Shown here piece after piece: positions 25,391 to 33,148 of a stretch of 64,000 bases of DNA. A program made the position numbers and the translations under genes. The stretch covers positions 62,001 to 126,000 of the forward strand of contig NZ_AXWO01000004.1 in NCBI RefSeq assembly GCF_000482705.1, given 5' to 3'. The notes under the pieces were generated by a model. That model worked only from the letters and a program-made list of their open reading frames with translations. It was not told the DNA's origin and did no database searches. The stretch's first letter is position 1, and every line of letters starts with the position of its first letter. The DNA is from Glycomyces arizonensis DSM 44726 (GTDB lineage Bacteria > Actinomycetota > Actinomycetes > Mycobacteriales > Micromonosporaceae).

Positions 25391-25610
25391 CCCTATAGGC
25401 TATACGGCACTCATATTGCAAATATTATAGGCTATAATCTATCTTGTATGAAGATATGACATCTATAAAACAAGGCTATAGGATATAACCTTCTCCGTGC
25501 GCGGGTGTCGCGTTCGCAATGCCCGCCGTGTGAAAGTTATAAGTTATAGCCTCCTCTGTGTCGCCTGCGCCGAAGTGTCAACCGCTGCGTAGAAGTTATA
25601 GGCTATAACC
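25391..25610. promoter_or_regulatory. Five AT-rich palindromes, the last three about 60 bp apart
   Basis: Dyads are centred near 25398, 25431, 25483, 25543 and 25602. Two contain the exact 13-mer TTATAGGCTATAA (25425-25437, 25596-25608). The last three are each followed by a CTCYGTG tail: TTCTCCGTG, CTCCTCTGTG and TTCCTCTGTG. They lie between the oxidoreductase start and the anti-sigma stop. They could be regulator sites or a repeat family. Confidence 0.7.
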
Positions 25611-25624
25611 TTTCCTCTGTGTGT

Positions 25625-26383
25625 TTATGCGGTCATGTCCACACCCGCGACCATCGGCAGGGTCGGGGCGTCCGATCCGCCCGCCGGTTCCTCGGTGACC
25701 CCCATGACGTCGGTCTCGTCGATACCGTCGACGAGCATCGTCGCCGAGGAGTCCCCCGGGTCCATCACGCCCGCCGAGACCGGCCCCTCGTCGTTGACCA
25801 GCCACAGCTGATAGGCCCGGTCCTCGCCGACCGCCGCCAGGTCGGAGACCACGACCACGGCCTGGTCGAGCGAGGCCGAAGCGACGACGGTGACTTGGCC
25901 GCCGCCCACAGCGTCCTCGGTGGAAACCTCGGCGTCGGCAGCCTCCAGCACCGCGGCCAACCGGTCGCTCTCGCTCACCTCGGACTCGGCGTACTGCTGC
26001 ATGACCACCCACGTGATCGCCCCGCCCGCAAAAGCGATGACCACCACCAGTGCCGTGGCGGCCAAGGCGCGGCGCAGCCGCGGCAGCCGCCGCGGGCGCA
26101 GAATGCGCTCGGCACTCGCAATCGGCCCCTCCGGCTCGACGGGACGGTCCGGCGGCGCCTCCTGGCGGGTGCGCCGCGCCTCCGCCAGGACGCGCTCGCG
26201 CAGCCGCGGCGGCGGCTCGGCGATCGTCACATCGGCCAGGCGCGAGGCCGCCTCGCGCAGTTCGGCGGCCTCCTGCGCGCAGGAGGCGCACTCGTCCAGA
26301 TGCCGGTCGACCAGGCGGCGCTCCGCATCATCGACCGCGTCGAGCGCGTACGCGCCGATCAGCGTGTGGACATCGGCGTTCAT
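25625..26383 (-). CDS. rskA: RskA-like anti-sigma factor
   Basis: A 252-residue transmembrane anti-sigma factor. The N-terminal zinc-associated domain shows LVDRHLDECASCAQE (about residues 24-38; His-X3-Cys-X2-Cys). One transmembrane helix (about 98-120) follows a basic stretch, and the extracytoplasmic part ends in the anti-sigma-K C-terminal domain (AYQLWLVNDEGPVSAGVMDPGDSSAT). RskA holds SigK until regulated proteolysis. ATG 26383 overlaps the sigma factor stop by 4 bp, so the pair is translationally coupled. An in-frame extension upstream is a shadow of the sigma gene. Confidence 0.92.
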   Translation of the reverse strand: MNADVHTLIGAYALDAVDDAERRLVDRHLDECASCAQEAAELREAASRLADVTIAEPPPRLRERVLAEARRTRQEAPPDRPVEPEGPIASAERILRPRRLPRLRRALAATALVVVIAFAGGAITWVVMQQYAESEVSESDRLAAVLEAADAEVSTEDAVGGGQVTVVASASLDQAVVVVSDLAAVGEDRAYQLWLVNDEGPVSAGVMDPGDSSATMLVDGIDETDVMGVTEEPAGGSDAPTLPMVAGVDMTA

Positions 26384-27000
26384 CGTGCGGCCTCCAAGCA
26401 GTCGCGCAGCTTGATCAGGCCGTCGCGGATCCGGGACTTGACGGTCGGAACCGCCGTCTCCAGCAGCGTCGCGACCTGCCGGTAGGTGTGCCCGCCGTAA
26501 TAGGCCAAGGTGACCGCCTGGCGCTGCAGCCCGGTGAGGGTCTTCATGCACCGGCGCACCTGCCGGTGCTCCAGGCGGCTCGCGGCGGTCTCGGCCACCG
26601 CGTCGTACTCGGGTTCGACGGACTCGGCCGCGGCCCGGCGCTCCCGGTCCCCGGCGGCCTGCGCCGAGCGCACCCGGTCGACCGCCCGGCGGTGCGCGAT
26701 GGTGGTGACCCACGCGCCTGCCGTGCCGCGCTGCTGGTCGAATCGCGTGGCGGTCCGCCACACCTCGATGAGAACCTCCTGGGTCACCTCCTCGGCCTGC
26801 GCCGGGTCCCGCAGGACGCGCAGGCACAGGCCGTAGACGCGCGGCGCCATGAAGTCGTAGAGGCTCGCGAAGGCGTCCTCCTCGCCCAGCGCGGTGCGGT
26901 GCACGAGCTGCTCGGCCGTCTCGGCCTCGGCGTTCTCGCCGGCGATCCGCAGGTGCGGCTGGTCGTGGCGCCGCGCCGCGCCGCCCTTGTCAAGCATCAT
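26380..27000 (-). CDS. sigK: ECF sigma factor SigK-like
   Basis: A 206-residue ECF sigma factor. Region 2 runs about 35-100 (DFMAPRVYGLCLRVLRDPAQAEEVTQEVLIEVWRTA) and region 4 about 140-195 (GLQRQAVTLAYYGGHTYRQVATLLETAVPTVKSRIRDGLIKLR). The coupling to a zinc-type RskA protein, and the neighbouring FAS1 lipoprotein and molybdopterin oxidoreductase, match the mycobacterial SigK regulon. GGGAGCG precedes the start; ATG 27000 or 26997 are both possible. Confidence 0.93.
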   Translation of the reverse strand: MMLDKGGAARRHDQPHLRIAGENAEAETAEQLVHRTALGEEDAFASLYDFMAPRVYGLCLRVLRDPAQAEEVTQEVLIEVWRTATRFDQQRGTAGAWVTTIAHRRAVDRVRSAQAAGDRERRAAAESVEPEYDAVAETAASRLEHRQVRRCMKTLTGLQRQAVTLAYYGGHTYRQVATLLETAVPTVKSRIRDGLIKLRDCLEAAR

Positions 27001-27113
27001 CGCGCTCCCGGCGGTAGGTCTCCGTACTCATGAGCAGTTCGGAGCCCGAAGAGAAGCGGATGGGTCGGACCGGCGAATTTCTCGAACGCACGGCGCCGAC
27101 GCCGCAACGCCCG

Positions 27114-27719
27114 CTACCGGCGCGGCGGCTCCACGTCCACCTGCGCCTTTACGACCCCGACCGGACAACTCAGGCCATTGGGCCCGTGATTGCAATATCC
27201 GTTCGGATTGTGGTGCAGGTACTGCTGGTGGTAGTCCTCGGCGAGCCAGTACGGCCCGGCCGGGACGATGCTCGTCGTGATCGCGCCGAGGCCCGCCTGG
27301 CTCACGGCCGGCGCGAACGCCCGCTTGACCGCCTCGGCCGTCGCCTGCTGCTCGGGCGTGGTCGTGAAGATCACCGAGCGGTACTGCGAGCCGATGTCGT
27401 TGCCCTGACGCATCCCCTGCGTCGGGTCGTGGTTCTCGAAGAACACCTTGAGCAGCTGCTCGTAAGACACCTGCTGGGGGTCGTAGACCACCCGGACGAC
27501 CTCGGCGTGGCCGGTCAGGCCTGTGCAGACCTCCTCATACGAGGGGTTCTCGGTATTGCCGCCCATGTAGCCCACCGACGTGGTCCACACGCCCGGCGTC
27601 TGCCAGAACAGGCGCTCGGCCCCCCAGAAGCAGCCCATGCCGAAGTAGGCGATCTCCGAGGAGCCCGGCGCGGGTCCTTCGATGGGGTGGTGCAGGACAG
27701 GGTGCGTCTCGACGCTCAT
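27114..27719 (-). CDS. msrA: Peptide methionine-S-sulfoxide reductase MsrA
   Basis: Repairs oxidised methionine in proteins. The 201-residue product has the catalytic GCFWGAE (about residues 32-38), [18 protein letters not shown] (about 53) and the conserved Asp/His/Tyr segment [23 protein letters not shown] (about 94). The C-terminal Cys residues ([11 protein letters not shown]) could resolve the sulfenic acid. GGAG precedes ATG 27719. It lies 113 bp upstream of sigK on the same strand and may belong to the same redox-linked locus. Confidence 0.95.
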   Translation of the reverse strand: MSVETHPVLHHPIEGPAPGSSEIAYFGMGCFWGAERLFWQTPGVWTTSVGYMGGNTENPSYEEVCTGLTGHAEVVRVVYDPQQVSYEQLLKVFFENHDPTQGMRQGNDIGSQYRSVIFTTTPEQQATAEAVKRAFAPAVSQAGLGAITTSIVPAGPYWLAEDYHQQYLHHNPNGYCNHGPNGLSCPVGVVKAQVDVEPPRR

Positions 27720-27746
27720 GGCTCACTCCGTTCAGTCCGCATCAGG

Positions 27747-27838
27747 CAAGCTTGTCACGCGGCAATAACAATCGACAGGCTTCGTCGTATTCCATGAGTG
27801 TCGGCGCGTGCTCTCCCATTTCGCACCATCACGTCACC
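27747..27838 (+). pseudogene. Fossil copy of the VOC-gene promoter and first codons
   Basis: This stretch matches 29698-29788 at roughly 75-80%: both read GGCAAGCTYGTCACGCG, then ATCGACAG, then CGTATTCCAT, then TTCGCACCATCACGT. The latter copy is the promoter and the first ten codons of the intact VOC gene at 29762. Here the start and rest of the gene are lost and the sequence runs into the 3' end of the membrane protein gene. It is either a decayed duplicate or one arm of an insertion-associated duplication. Confidence 0.6.
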
Positions 27839-29019
27839 GGCGCACCGGGCGTGGCCTTGCGTTCATCGGGCAGTGTCGCGGGTTCGCCCTCGGCCGTCGC
27901 CGTGTCCGCCCCGGCGCCGGTGCCGCGCCGCCACGCCAGCGCCCCGGCGGCGACCACCACCGCGAGCATCACCACGTTGTGGGCGTATTTCGGTCCCGGT
28001 TCGACGTCGCCCGCGAGCGGGAAGTAGGTGAAGGCCATCAGGCCGCGCACCGCGAGGCACGCCGTGGCGACGGCCGCGCTGTGCCACGGCGACCATCCGC
28101 TGCGGCGGATCGTCACCGCGATGGCGACGCCCAGCGCGGCGTTGAGTGCGAGGTGCGCGGTCAGGGCCGTCCAGCCCTGACCGAGGAAGTCGGGGACCGC
28201 GGCCGCGATCACCGCCATCGCCACCGACGGCAGCACCGGCAGCCGCCTCGCGCCTGTCGCGGCCCCGCGCCGCCAGCGGCCGACCAGTGCCGCGGCCGCG
28301 ATGAACCCGGCCACTATCGCACCGGAGACCACCAGCTGAGCGGTGCCGGCGGAGCGGGATTCGGGATCGGCGATGATCATCGCGGCGGTGGCGGCGTAGG
28401 CGCACGCGGTGACCGCGATGCCGATCGGGCCGAGCCATGACGCCTCGGCACGTCGCGGCGACCACGCTTCGGCGACGGCGACCGGTGCGGCGAAGCTGAA
28501 GATGACGTGTCCGCCCACGAAGGTGAACGCGTTGAGCGCGCTGATGCCGAGCCCCGGGATCAGCGTCGCCTCGCGGGTGGCCTCCCAGCCTTCGTAAGCC
28601 TGGTAGTCCACACTGAACATCGATTGGTCGATGAGGCACGCCTGGGCCGTTCCCAGTGCCGCGAACAGCAGGAGCAGACTGGGCCACCCCCAGCCCGACC
28701 GACGCGCGAGCTCGCGTGCCAGCAGCGCGGGGGCGCCGTACAGCCCCGCGAAGAAGACGACGGCGAACGCGACGGCGGCCGGGTCTCCGGTCGTCTCGTC
28801 GTACGCCAGCAAGAGCTCCGCGCCGATCGGGCACAGCACCAGGACGCCGACGACCTGCTTCAGGGCGCCCCGCACAGTGCCCTCACGCCGGGCCTTCCTC
28901 CACCGCCTCACCCCGTACACGACCAGCCCCACCAGAGCGAGCACGACCAGGATCGTCACGCTCAGCCGCAAGACCGGCGATACCGCTTGCGTGCTCGACG
29001 ACGCAATATAGGAGCTCAT
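27829..29019 (-). CDS. Multi-span membrane protein of unknown function
   Basis: An integral membrane protein of about 396 residues with about 10 helices from residue 15 onward and a Thr/Ala/Glu-rich cytosolic tail. No transporter signature is recognised. ATG 29019 is preferred over ATG 29037, as a CATTAT hexamer ends six bases upstream. It is divergent from a TetR gene, and a TATAGG-N10-CCTATA dyad (29007-29028) overlaps the start. This suggests that the TetR protein controls it, possibly as an exporter-like partner. The 3' end overlaps one arm of the flanking direct repeat. Confidence 0.7.
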   Translation of the reverse strand: MSSYIASSSTQAVSPVLRLSVTILVVLALVGLVVYGVRRWRKARREGTVRGALKQVVGVLVLCPIGAELLLAYDETTGDPAAVAFAVVFFAGLYGAPALLARELARRSGWGWPSLLLLFAALGTAQACLIDQSMFSVDYQAYEGWEATREATLIPGLGISALNAFTFVGGHVIFSFAAPVAVAEAWSPRRAEASWLGPIGIAVTACAYAATAAMIIADPESRSAGTAQLVVSGAIVAGFIAAAALVGRWRRGAATGARRLPVLPSVAMAVIAAAVPDFLGQGWTALTAHLALNAALGVAIAVTIRRSGWSPWHSAAVATACLAVRGLMAFTYFPLAGDVEPGPKYAHNVVMLAVVVAAGALAWRRGTGAGADTATAEGEPATLPDERKATPGAPVT

Positions 29020-29101
29020 GCACCTATAATGACACACTAAAGTCCCAAAATGTTGCTTGGTTGACCCGATTCACATCCGACTCGCTCTATAGTGGGCGAG
29101 T
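29007..29101. promoter_or_regulatory. Divergent operator region for TetR gene
   Basis: Two dyads lie here: TATAGG (29007-29012) with CCTATA (29023-29028), and ACTCGC (29080-29085) with GCGAGT (29096-29101). The second spans the -10 hexamer TATAGT (29088-29093) and the GTG start. Confidence 0.55.
29088..29099 (+). promoter_or_regulatory. Putative leaderless -10 element
   Basis: TATAGT, six bases, then GTG 29100. Confidence 0.5.
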
Positions 29102-29672
29102 GTCCAAAACTCCGCACCTCGCCGACATGTCTCCGGCGGCGCGACGCACCCGCAGGCTGATCATCGAAGCCGGGATCGCAGTGCTGGCCGAGCGGACGTC
29201 CGCCACACTCTCCGAGATCGCCGCCGCCGCCGACGTCAGCCGTTCGACGCTGCACCGGCACTTCGCGGACCGAAACGACCTGCTGGCGGCGATCGACGCC
29301 GAATGCCGTGCCCGGTTCAAGCGGGCCGAGGCGGCCGCGCGACTGGGCGAGGGCAGCGCACTGGACTCGCTGGACCGCCTGGCACAGGAGTATCTGGGGC
29401 TGGGCCTCGTACTCGGCCTCGTGTTCGCCGACAACGCCCCCGTCGATCCGGACAGCTGGGACGACGAAGACGGGGACGGCGGTCTGGCCGTGGTGATCGA
29501 GGGCGGGCAACGCGAGGGGGACATCGATCCCGAACTGTCGACCGAATGGGTGGACGTGACATTCTGGACGCTGCTGTTCGGCGCCTGGCTGTCGCTGCAA
29601 GGCGGCATGAGCCGGCGGGACGTCGCCTTCCAGCTCTCGCGTACCGTCCGCAAGGCCTTCGGGGCGGCATGA
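29100..29672 (+). CDS. TetR-family transcriptional regulator
   Basis: A 190-residue protein with a TetR HTH: RRLIIEAGIAVLAERTSATLSEIAAAADVSRSTLHRHFADRNDLLAAI (about residues 14-62). The ligand domain is acidic and variable. GTG 29100 is chosen because the -10 element TATAGT ends six bases before it (leaderless). It is divergent from the membrane protein at 29019 and likely represses that gene and itself through the two dyads between them. Confidence 0.88.
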   Translation: MSKTPHLADMSPAARRTRRLIIEAGIAVLAERTSATLSEIAAAADVSRSTLHRHFADRNDLLAAIDAECRARFKRAEAAARLGEGSALDSLDRLAQEYLGLGLVLGLVFADNAPVDPDSWDDEDGDGGLAVVIEGGQREGDIDPELSTEWVDVTFWTLLFGAWLSLQGGMSRRDVAFQLSRTVRKAFGAA

Positions 29673-29749
29673 CGTGCCCGGCCGATGCGACCACGCCCGG
29701 CAAGCTCGTCACGCGTGAATAACGATCGACAGCCTTCACCGTATTCCAT

Positions 29750-29761
29750 TAACGTCGACGC
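29750..29761 (+). promoter_or_regulatory. Putative leaderless -10 element
   Basis: TAACGT, six bases, then ATG 29762. The fossil copy at 27.8 kb has a degraded version. Confidence 0.4.
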
Positions 29762-30160
29762 ATGGTTTCAACGATTCGCACCATCACGTTCGACTGCCGC
29801 GACGCCTATGCGCTCTCGAAGTTCTGGGAGCAGGTCACCGGCTACACCGAGGACCCCGACGACCCGAACCAGCCCGAGCACGAGGAGAACTTCATCGGGC
29901 CGGCCGCCAACGCACAGGGCCTGCTGTTCATCAACGTCCCCGAAGAGAAGACGATCAAGAACCGCCTGCACCTCGACATGACCCCCGACATCCCGCGCGA
30001 CGAAGAGGTCGAGCGCCTGGTCGGCATCGGCGCTACCGTCGTGGCCGACCACCGCACTGACGACGGCAAGGGCTGGGTCGTCCTGGCCGACCCCGAAGGC
30101 AACGAGTTCTGCATCCTGCGCTCCAAGGCCGAACGCGCCGCCGCGGGCGACCCCTACTAG
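29762..30160 (+). CDS. VOC-family (glyoxalase/bleomycin-resistance-like) protein
   Basis: A 132-residue single VOC domain. It begins ITFDCRDAYALSKFWEQVTGY, has RLHLDMTP near residue 75, and ends with WVVLADPEGNEFCILRS, the usual metal-binding edge strand with Glu. The reaction is unknown; the family includes dioxygenases, isomerases and drug-binding proteins. It is downstream of the TetR gene but probably has its own leaderless promoter. Its promoter and first codons exist as a decayed second copy at 27747. Confidence 0.85.
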   Translation: MVSTIRTITFDCRDAYALSKFWEQVTGYTEDPDDPNQPEHEENFIGPAANAQGLLFINVPEEKTIKNRLHLDMTPDIPRDEEVERLVGIGATVVADHRTDDGKGWVVLADPEGNEFCILRSKAERAAAGDPY

Positions 30161-30229
30161 CCCACAGGCCCCGAAAACGCCGGTGGGCGCCCCGAACGGG
30201 ACGCCCACTGCGAAAGTCGTGTGCGGGGT

Positions 30230-30493
30230 TCACTTCTCCGCGACGGCGTCGAGGGTGCCGTCGCCGTCCGAGTCGACGGCCGCGGCGTCGTACTTGCCGT
30301 CGCCGTCGTGGTCGAGCAGGACGTGGTCGATCACGCCGTCGCCGTCCGAGTCGACCGCCTTCATGTCGGCGGTGCCGTCGCCGTCGACGTCCACGTGGTA
30401 CTCGACCGAGCCGTCCGCGTTGCGGCGCACGCCGACCGTCTCGTCGACACCGTCACCGGTGATGTCCATCTTGTGCACTTCATCGAAGCCCAT
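30230..30493 (-). CDS. Asp/Gly calcium-loop repeat protein
   Basis: An 87-residue acidic protein built almost wholly of DxDGDGxxD-type loops: ITGDGVDE, VDGDGTAD, SDGDGVID, HDGDGKYD, SDGDGTLD. Spacing is 15-17 residues. These match dockerin, EF-hand and thrombospondin-3-like calcium loops. There is no signal peptide or membrane segment, so it is either cytosolic or exported without a Sec signal. Calcium binding is inferred from the Asp pattern. The repeats are encoded by near-identical DNA, indicating internal duplication. Confidence 0.75.
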   Translation of the reverse strand: MGFDEVHKMDITGDGVDETVGVRRNADGSVEYHVDVDGDGTADMKAVDSDGDGVIDHVLLDHDGDGKYDAAAVDSDGDGTLDAVAEK

Positions 30494-30573
30494 GAGGCAG
30501 CCCCTAAGAGAAGAAGGTACGTGTTGCCCGCAGCTTAGCGTGGCTATGCATGGCCAGCGGTATCAACGTCGGT

Positions 30574-30585
30574 TACGTTAGGGGC
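30574..30585 (+). promoter_or_regulatory. Putative leaderless -10 element
   Basis: TACGTT, six bases, then ATG 30586. Confidence 0.45.
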
Positions 30586-31734
30586 ATGCACGAGGGCCAC
30601 GGATTCTCCACACGCGCCATCCACGCCGGGCAGGAACCCGACCCGCTCACCGGCGCGGTCGTCCCGCCCATCTACGCCGTCTCCACCTTCAAGCAGGACG
30701 GCGTCGGGAACCTGCGGGGCGGCTACGAGTACTCGCGCTCGGCCAACCCCACCCGCACCGCCCTGGAGACCTGCCTGGCCTCCCTCGAAGGCGGCACCCG
30801 CGGCTTCGCCTTCGCCTCCGGCCTCGCCGCCGAGGACACCGTGCTCAGGGCGCTCCTAGCGCCCGGCGACCACGTCGTCATCCCGGACGACGCCTACGGC
30901 GGCACCTACCGCATGTTCGACAAGGTCGCCGCCCGCTGGGGCGTGGACTACGCGACCGCCCCGATCACCAGCGTCCCCGCCGTCGCCGCGCGCCTGACCG
31001 AGCGCACGCGCATGATCTGGGTCGAGACGCCCACCAACCCGCTGCTCAACATCGCCGACATCGCGGGGCTCGCCGAACTGGCCCACGACCACGGCGCGCT
31101 CCTCGTCGTCGACAACACCTTCGCCGGGCCCTACCTCCAGCAGCCGCTCGCGCTCGGCGCCGACGTCGTGGTCCACTCGACCACCAAGTACCTCGGCGGG
31201 CATTCCGACGTCATCGGCGGCGCCGTCGTCGTCGGCAGCGACGAGCTGGCCGAGCCGATCGCCTTCCACCACAACTCGCTGGGCGCCGTCGCCGGGCCCT
31301 TCGACGCCTGGCTCACGCTGCGCGGCGTCAAGACCCTCGCCGCCCGCATGGACCGTCACTGCGACAACGCCGAGGCCGTCGCCGAGTTCCTGGCCGGGCA
31401 CGAGGCCGTCGCCGAAGTGCGCTACCCCGGCCTGGTCTCGCACCCCGGCCACGACGTGGCGGGCAAGCAGATGCGCCGCTACGGCGGCATGGTCTCCTTC
31501 CGCCACGCCGGTGGCGAGGAGGCCGCGGTCGAGGTGTGCAATCGGACCCGGGTGTTCACGCTCGCCGAGTCGCTGGGCGGCGTCGAGTCGCTCATCGAGC
31601 ACCCCGGGCGCATGACCCACGCCTCGGCCGCCGGTTCGGCCCTCGAAGTGCCGTCCGACCTCGTCCGGCTCTCGGTCGGCATCGAGGACGTCGACGATCT
31701 CCTGGCCGACCTGCGCCAGGCTCTCGGGGGCTGA
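30586..31734 (+). CDS. Cystathionine gamma-synthase/lyase family PLP enzyme
   Basis: A 382-residue PLP-dependent enzyme of the Cys/Met metabolism family. Visible motifs are FSTRAIHAGQEPDPLTGAVVPPIY at the start, YEYSRSANPTR (about residue 48), FASGLAAED, and the PLP Lys in VVHSTTKYLGGHSDVIGG (about 200). ESLGGVESLIEHP near the C-terminus is typical of the family. Cystathionine gamma-synthase and gamma-lyase cannot be separated from the sequence alone. It starts at ATG 30586 with TACGTT six bases upstream. The amidase-like gene follows after 46 bp and may be co-transcribed. Confidence 0.9.
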   Translation: MHEGHGFSTRAIHAGQEPDPLTGAVVPPIYAVSTFKQDGVGNLRGGYEYSRSANPTRTALETCLASLEGGTRGFAFASGLAAEDTVLRALLAPGDHVVIPDDAYGGTYRMFDKVAARWGVDYATAPITSVPAVAARLTERTRMIWVETPTNPLLNIADIAGLAELAHDHGALLVVDNTFAGPYLQQPLALGADVVVHSTTKYLGGHSDVIGGAVVVGSDELAEPIAFHHNSLGAVAGPFDAWLTLRGVKTLAARMDRHCDNAEAVAEFLAGHEAVAEVRYPGLVSHPGHDVAGKQMRRYGGMVSFRHAGGEEAAVEVCNRTRVFTLAESLGGVESLIEHPGRMTHASAAGSALEVPSDLVRLSVGIEDVDDLLADLRQALGG

Positions 31735-31780
31735 GCCTCCCCGGCAGACACACACCCCGAACTGAACGAAAGGACGAGTC

Positions 31781-33148
31781 GTGAGCTGGTCGGGAACCAC
31801 CGCGCAGCAGATAGCCAAGGCGGTCAGGCGAGGCGATGCCGACGCTGCCGTCGTCGTCGACCACCACCTCCGCCACATCGAGGACCACCGCGAGGCCGCC
31901 GACGCGCTCACCGCCGTCCGCAAGGTCGAATCGCTCGCCGAGGCCGCCGCCGTCGACGAGATCGACGACCGCTCGGCGCTGCCCGCCGCGGGCGTCCCCG
32001 TCGCCGTCTGCGAGCAGCTCCCGGTCACCGGGCACGCGCCGCGGCTCGGCTCGAACGCGACGGTGCTGCCGATCGCCGAGACCGACCATGAAGCGGTGCA
32101 GCGTATCAGAGGTGCCGGAGCCGTAGTGGTCGGCTTTGGCCGCTCCTCCGAACTCGGGCTGTGGCCCGCCACCGACGACGACGGCAACGTCCCGGCCAAC
32201 CCGTGGCGGCCCGACCGCGGCGTCGGCGGCCCCTCGGGCGGCACGGCGCTCGCCGTGGCCGCCGGGGCGGCCCCGATCGGCATCGGCCTCGACGGCCCCG
32301 GCTCGGCCGGCGGCGTGCGCACCGCCGCCGCGGCCTGCGGGATCGTCGCCTACAGCCCCGAGTACGTCCCGGCCGACATCAACAACGACCCCGACCACTG
32401 GCTGGGCGGCCACGTCGGCGTCATGGCCACCACCGTGGACGACGCGGCGCTCGCGTACGCGGCGCTGACGCACCGCGCCCCGCGCTCCACAGGAGACCCC
32501 GGGCGGCTGCGCATCGCGGCGACGAACACGACGCCGCTGCCCGCCCGCGTCGACGACGAGGCCACGAAGGCACTGCTCCAGGCCGTGCGGTCCCTGACCG
32601 ACCTCGGGCACGACACCTTCCGGGCCCACCCGAAGTACGGCCCGCGCCTGGCCGCCGCGTCCTCCGGGGCGTGGTCGTGCGCGGCGTACCTCCGCAGCCT
32701 CAAATGCGGTCCGGACGGCCTCCAGCGGCGGACCAGGCGCCTTGCGGCCGTAGGCGAGAAGACCTACCTGCGGGGCCTGTTCGGCGGGGTGCTCGGCGAC
32801 GGCAACCGGATCCGGCGGGACCTCGAGGACTGGTTCGACTTCGCCGACTACGACCTGCTGGTGACGCCGGGGCTGCCCAGCGCGCCGCCCGCGGCGCAGG
32901 AGTGGTCGACGCAGACCTTGCGCTGGAACGTGACGCACCTGGCCGCGGCGGCCGCGTTCACCGCGCCGTTCGGCCTGGCCGGGCTTCCGGCGCTCGTCGT
33001 GCCGGTGGGGATGCGCGGCGACGGCGTCCCGGCGACCGTCCAGCTCGTCGGCCCGCCCGGCTCCACCGGGAGGCTCTTCGACATCGCGGCCCAATTGGTC
33101 GCCAAACTGCGGCCTCGCCGCTATGCCCCCGGCCTGACCTGGGACTGA
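31781..33148 (+). CDS. Amidase-signature-like protein, catalytic Lys missing
   Basis: A 455-residue protein with the amidase-signature fold. The Gly/Ser-rich block is present as GVGGPSGGTALAVAAG (Ser near residue 152) and the nucleophile loop as GLDGPGSAGGVRTAAAACG (Ser near 175). The catalytic Lys, normally in a PVAVKDN-like stretch, is replaced: the sequence reads PVAVCEQLPVTG (Cys near 77). The Ser-cisSer-Lys triad therefore cannot work as usual, suggesting a pseudoenzyme or altered chemistry. AAAGGA precedes GTG 31781. Its 3' end overlaps the convergent hydrolase gene by 28 bp. Confidence 0.8.
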   Translation: MSWSGTTAQQIAKAVRRGDADAAVVVDHHLRHIEDHREAADALTAVRKVESLAEAAAVDEIDDRSALPAAGVPVAVCEQLPVTGHAPRLGSNATVLPIAETDHEAVQRIRGAGAVVVGFGRSSELGLWPATDDDGNVPANPWRPDRGVGGPSGGTALAVAAGAAPIGIGLDGPGSAGGVRTAAAACGIVAYSPEYVPADINNDPDHWLGGHVGVMATTVDDAALAYAALTHRAPRSTGDPGRLRIAATNTTPLPARVDDEATKALLQAVRSLTDLGHDTFRAHPKYGPRLAAASSGAWSCAAYLRSLKCGPDGLQRRTRRLAAVGEKTYLRGLFGGVLGDGNRIRRDLEDWFDFADYDLLVTPGLPSAPPAAQEWSTQTLRWNVTHLAAAAAFTAPFGLAGLPALVVPVGMRGDGVPATVQLVGPPGSTGRLFDIAAQLVAKLRPRRYAPGLTWD

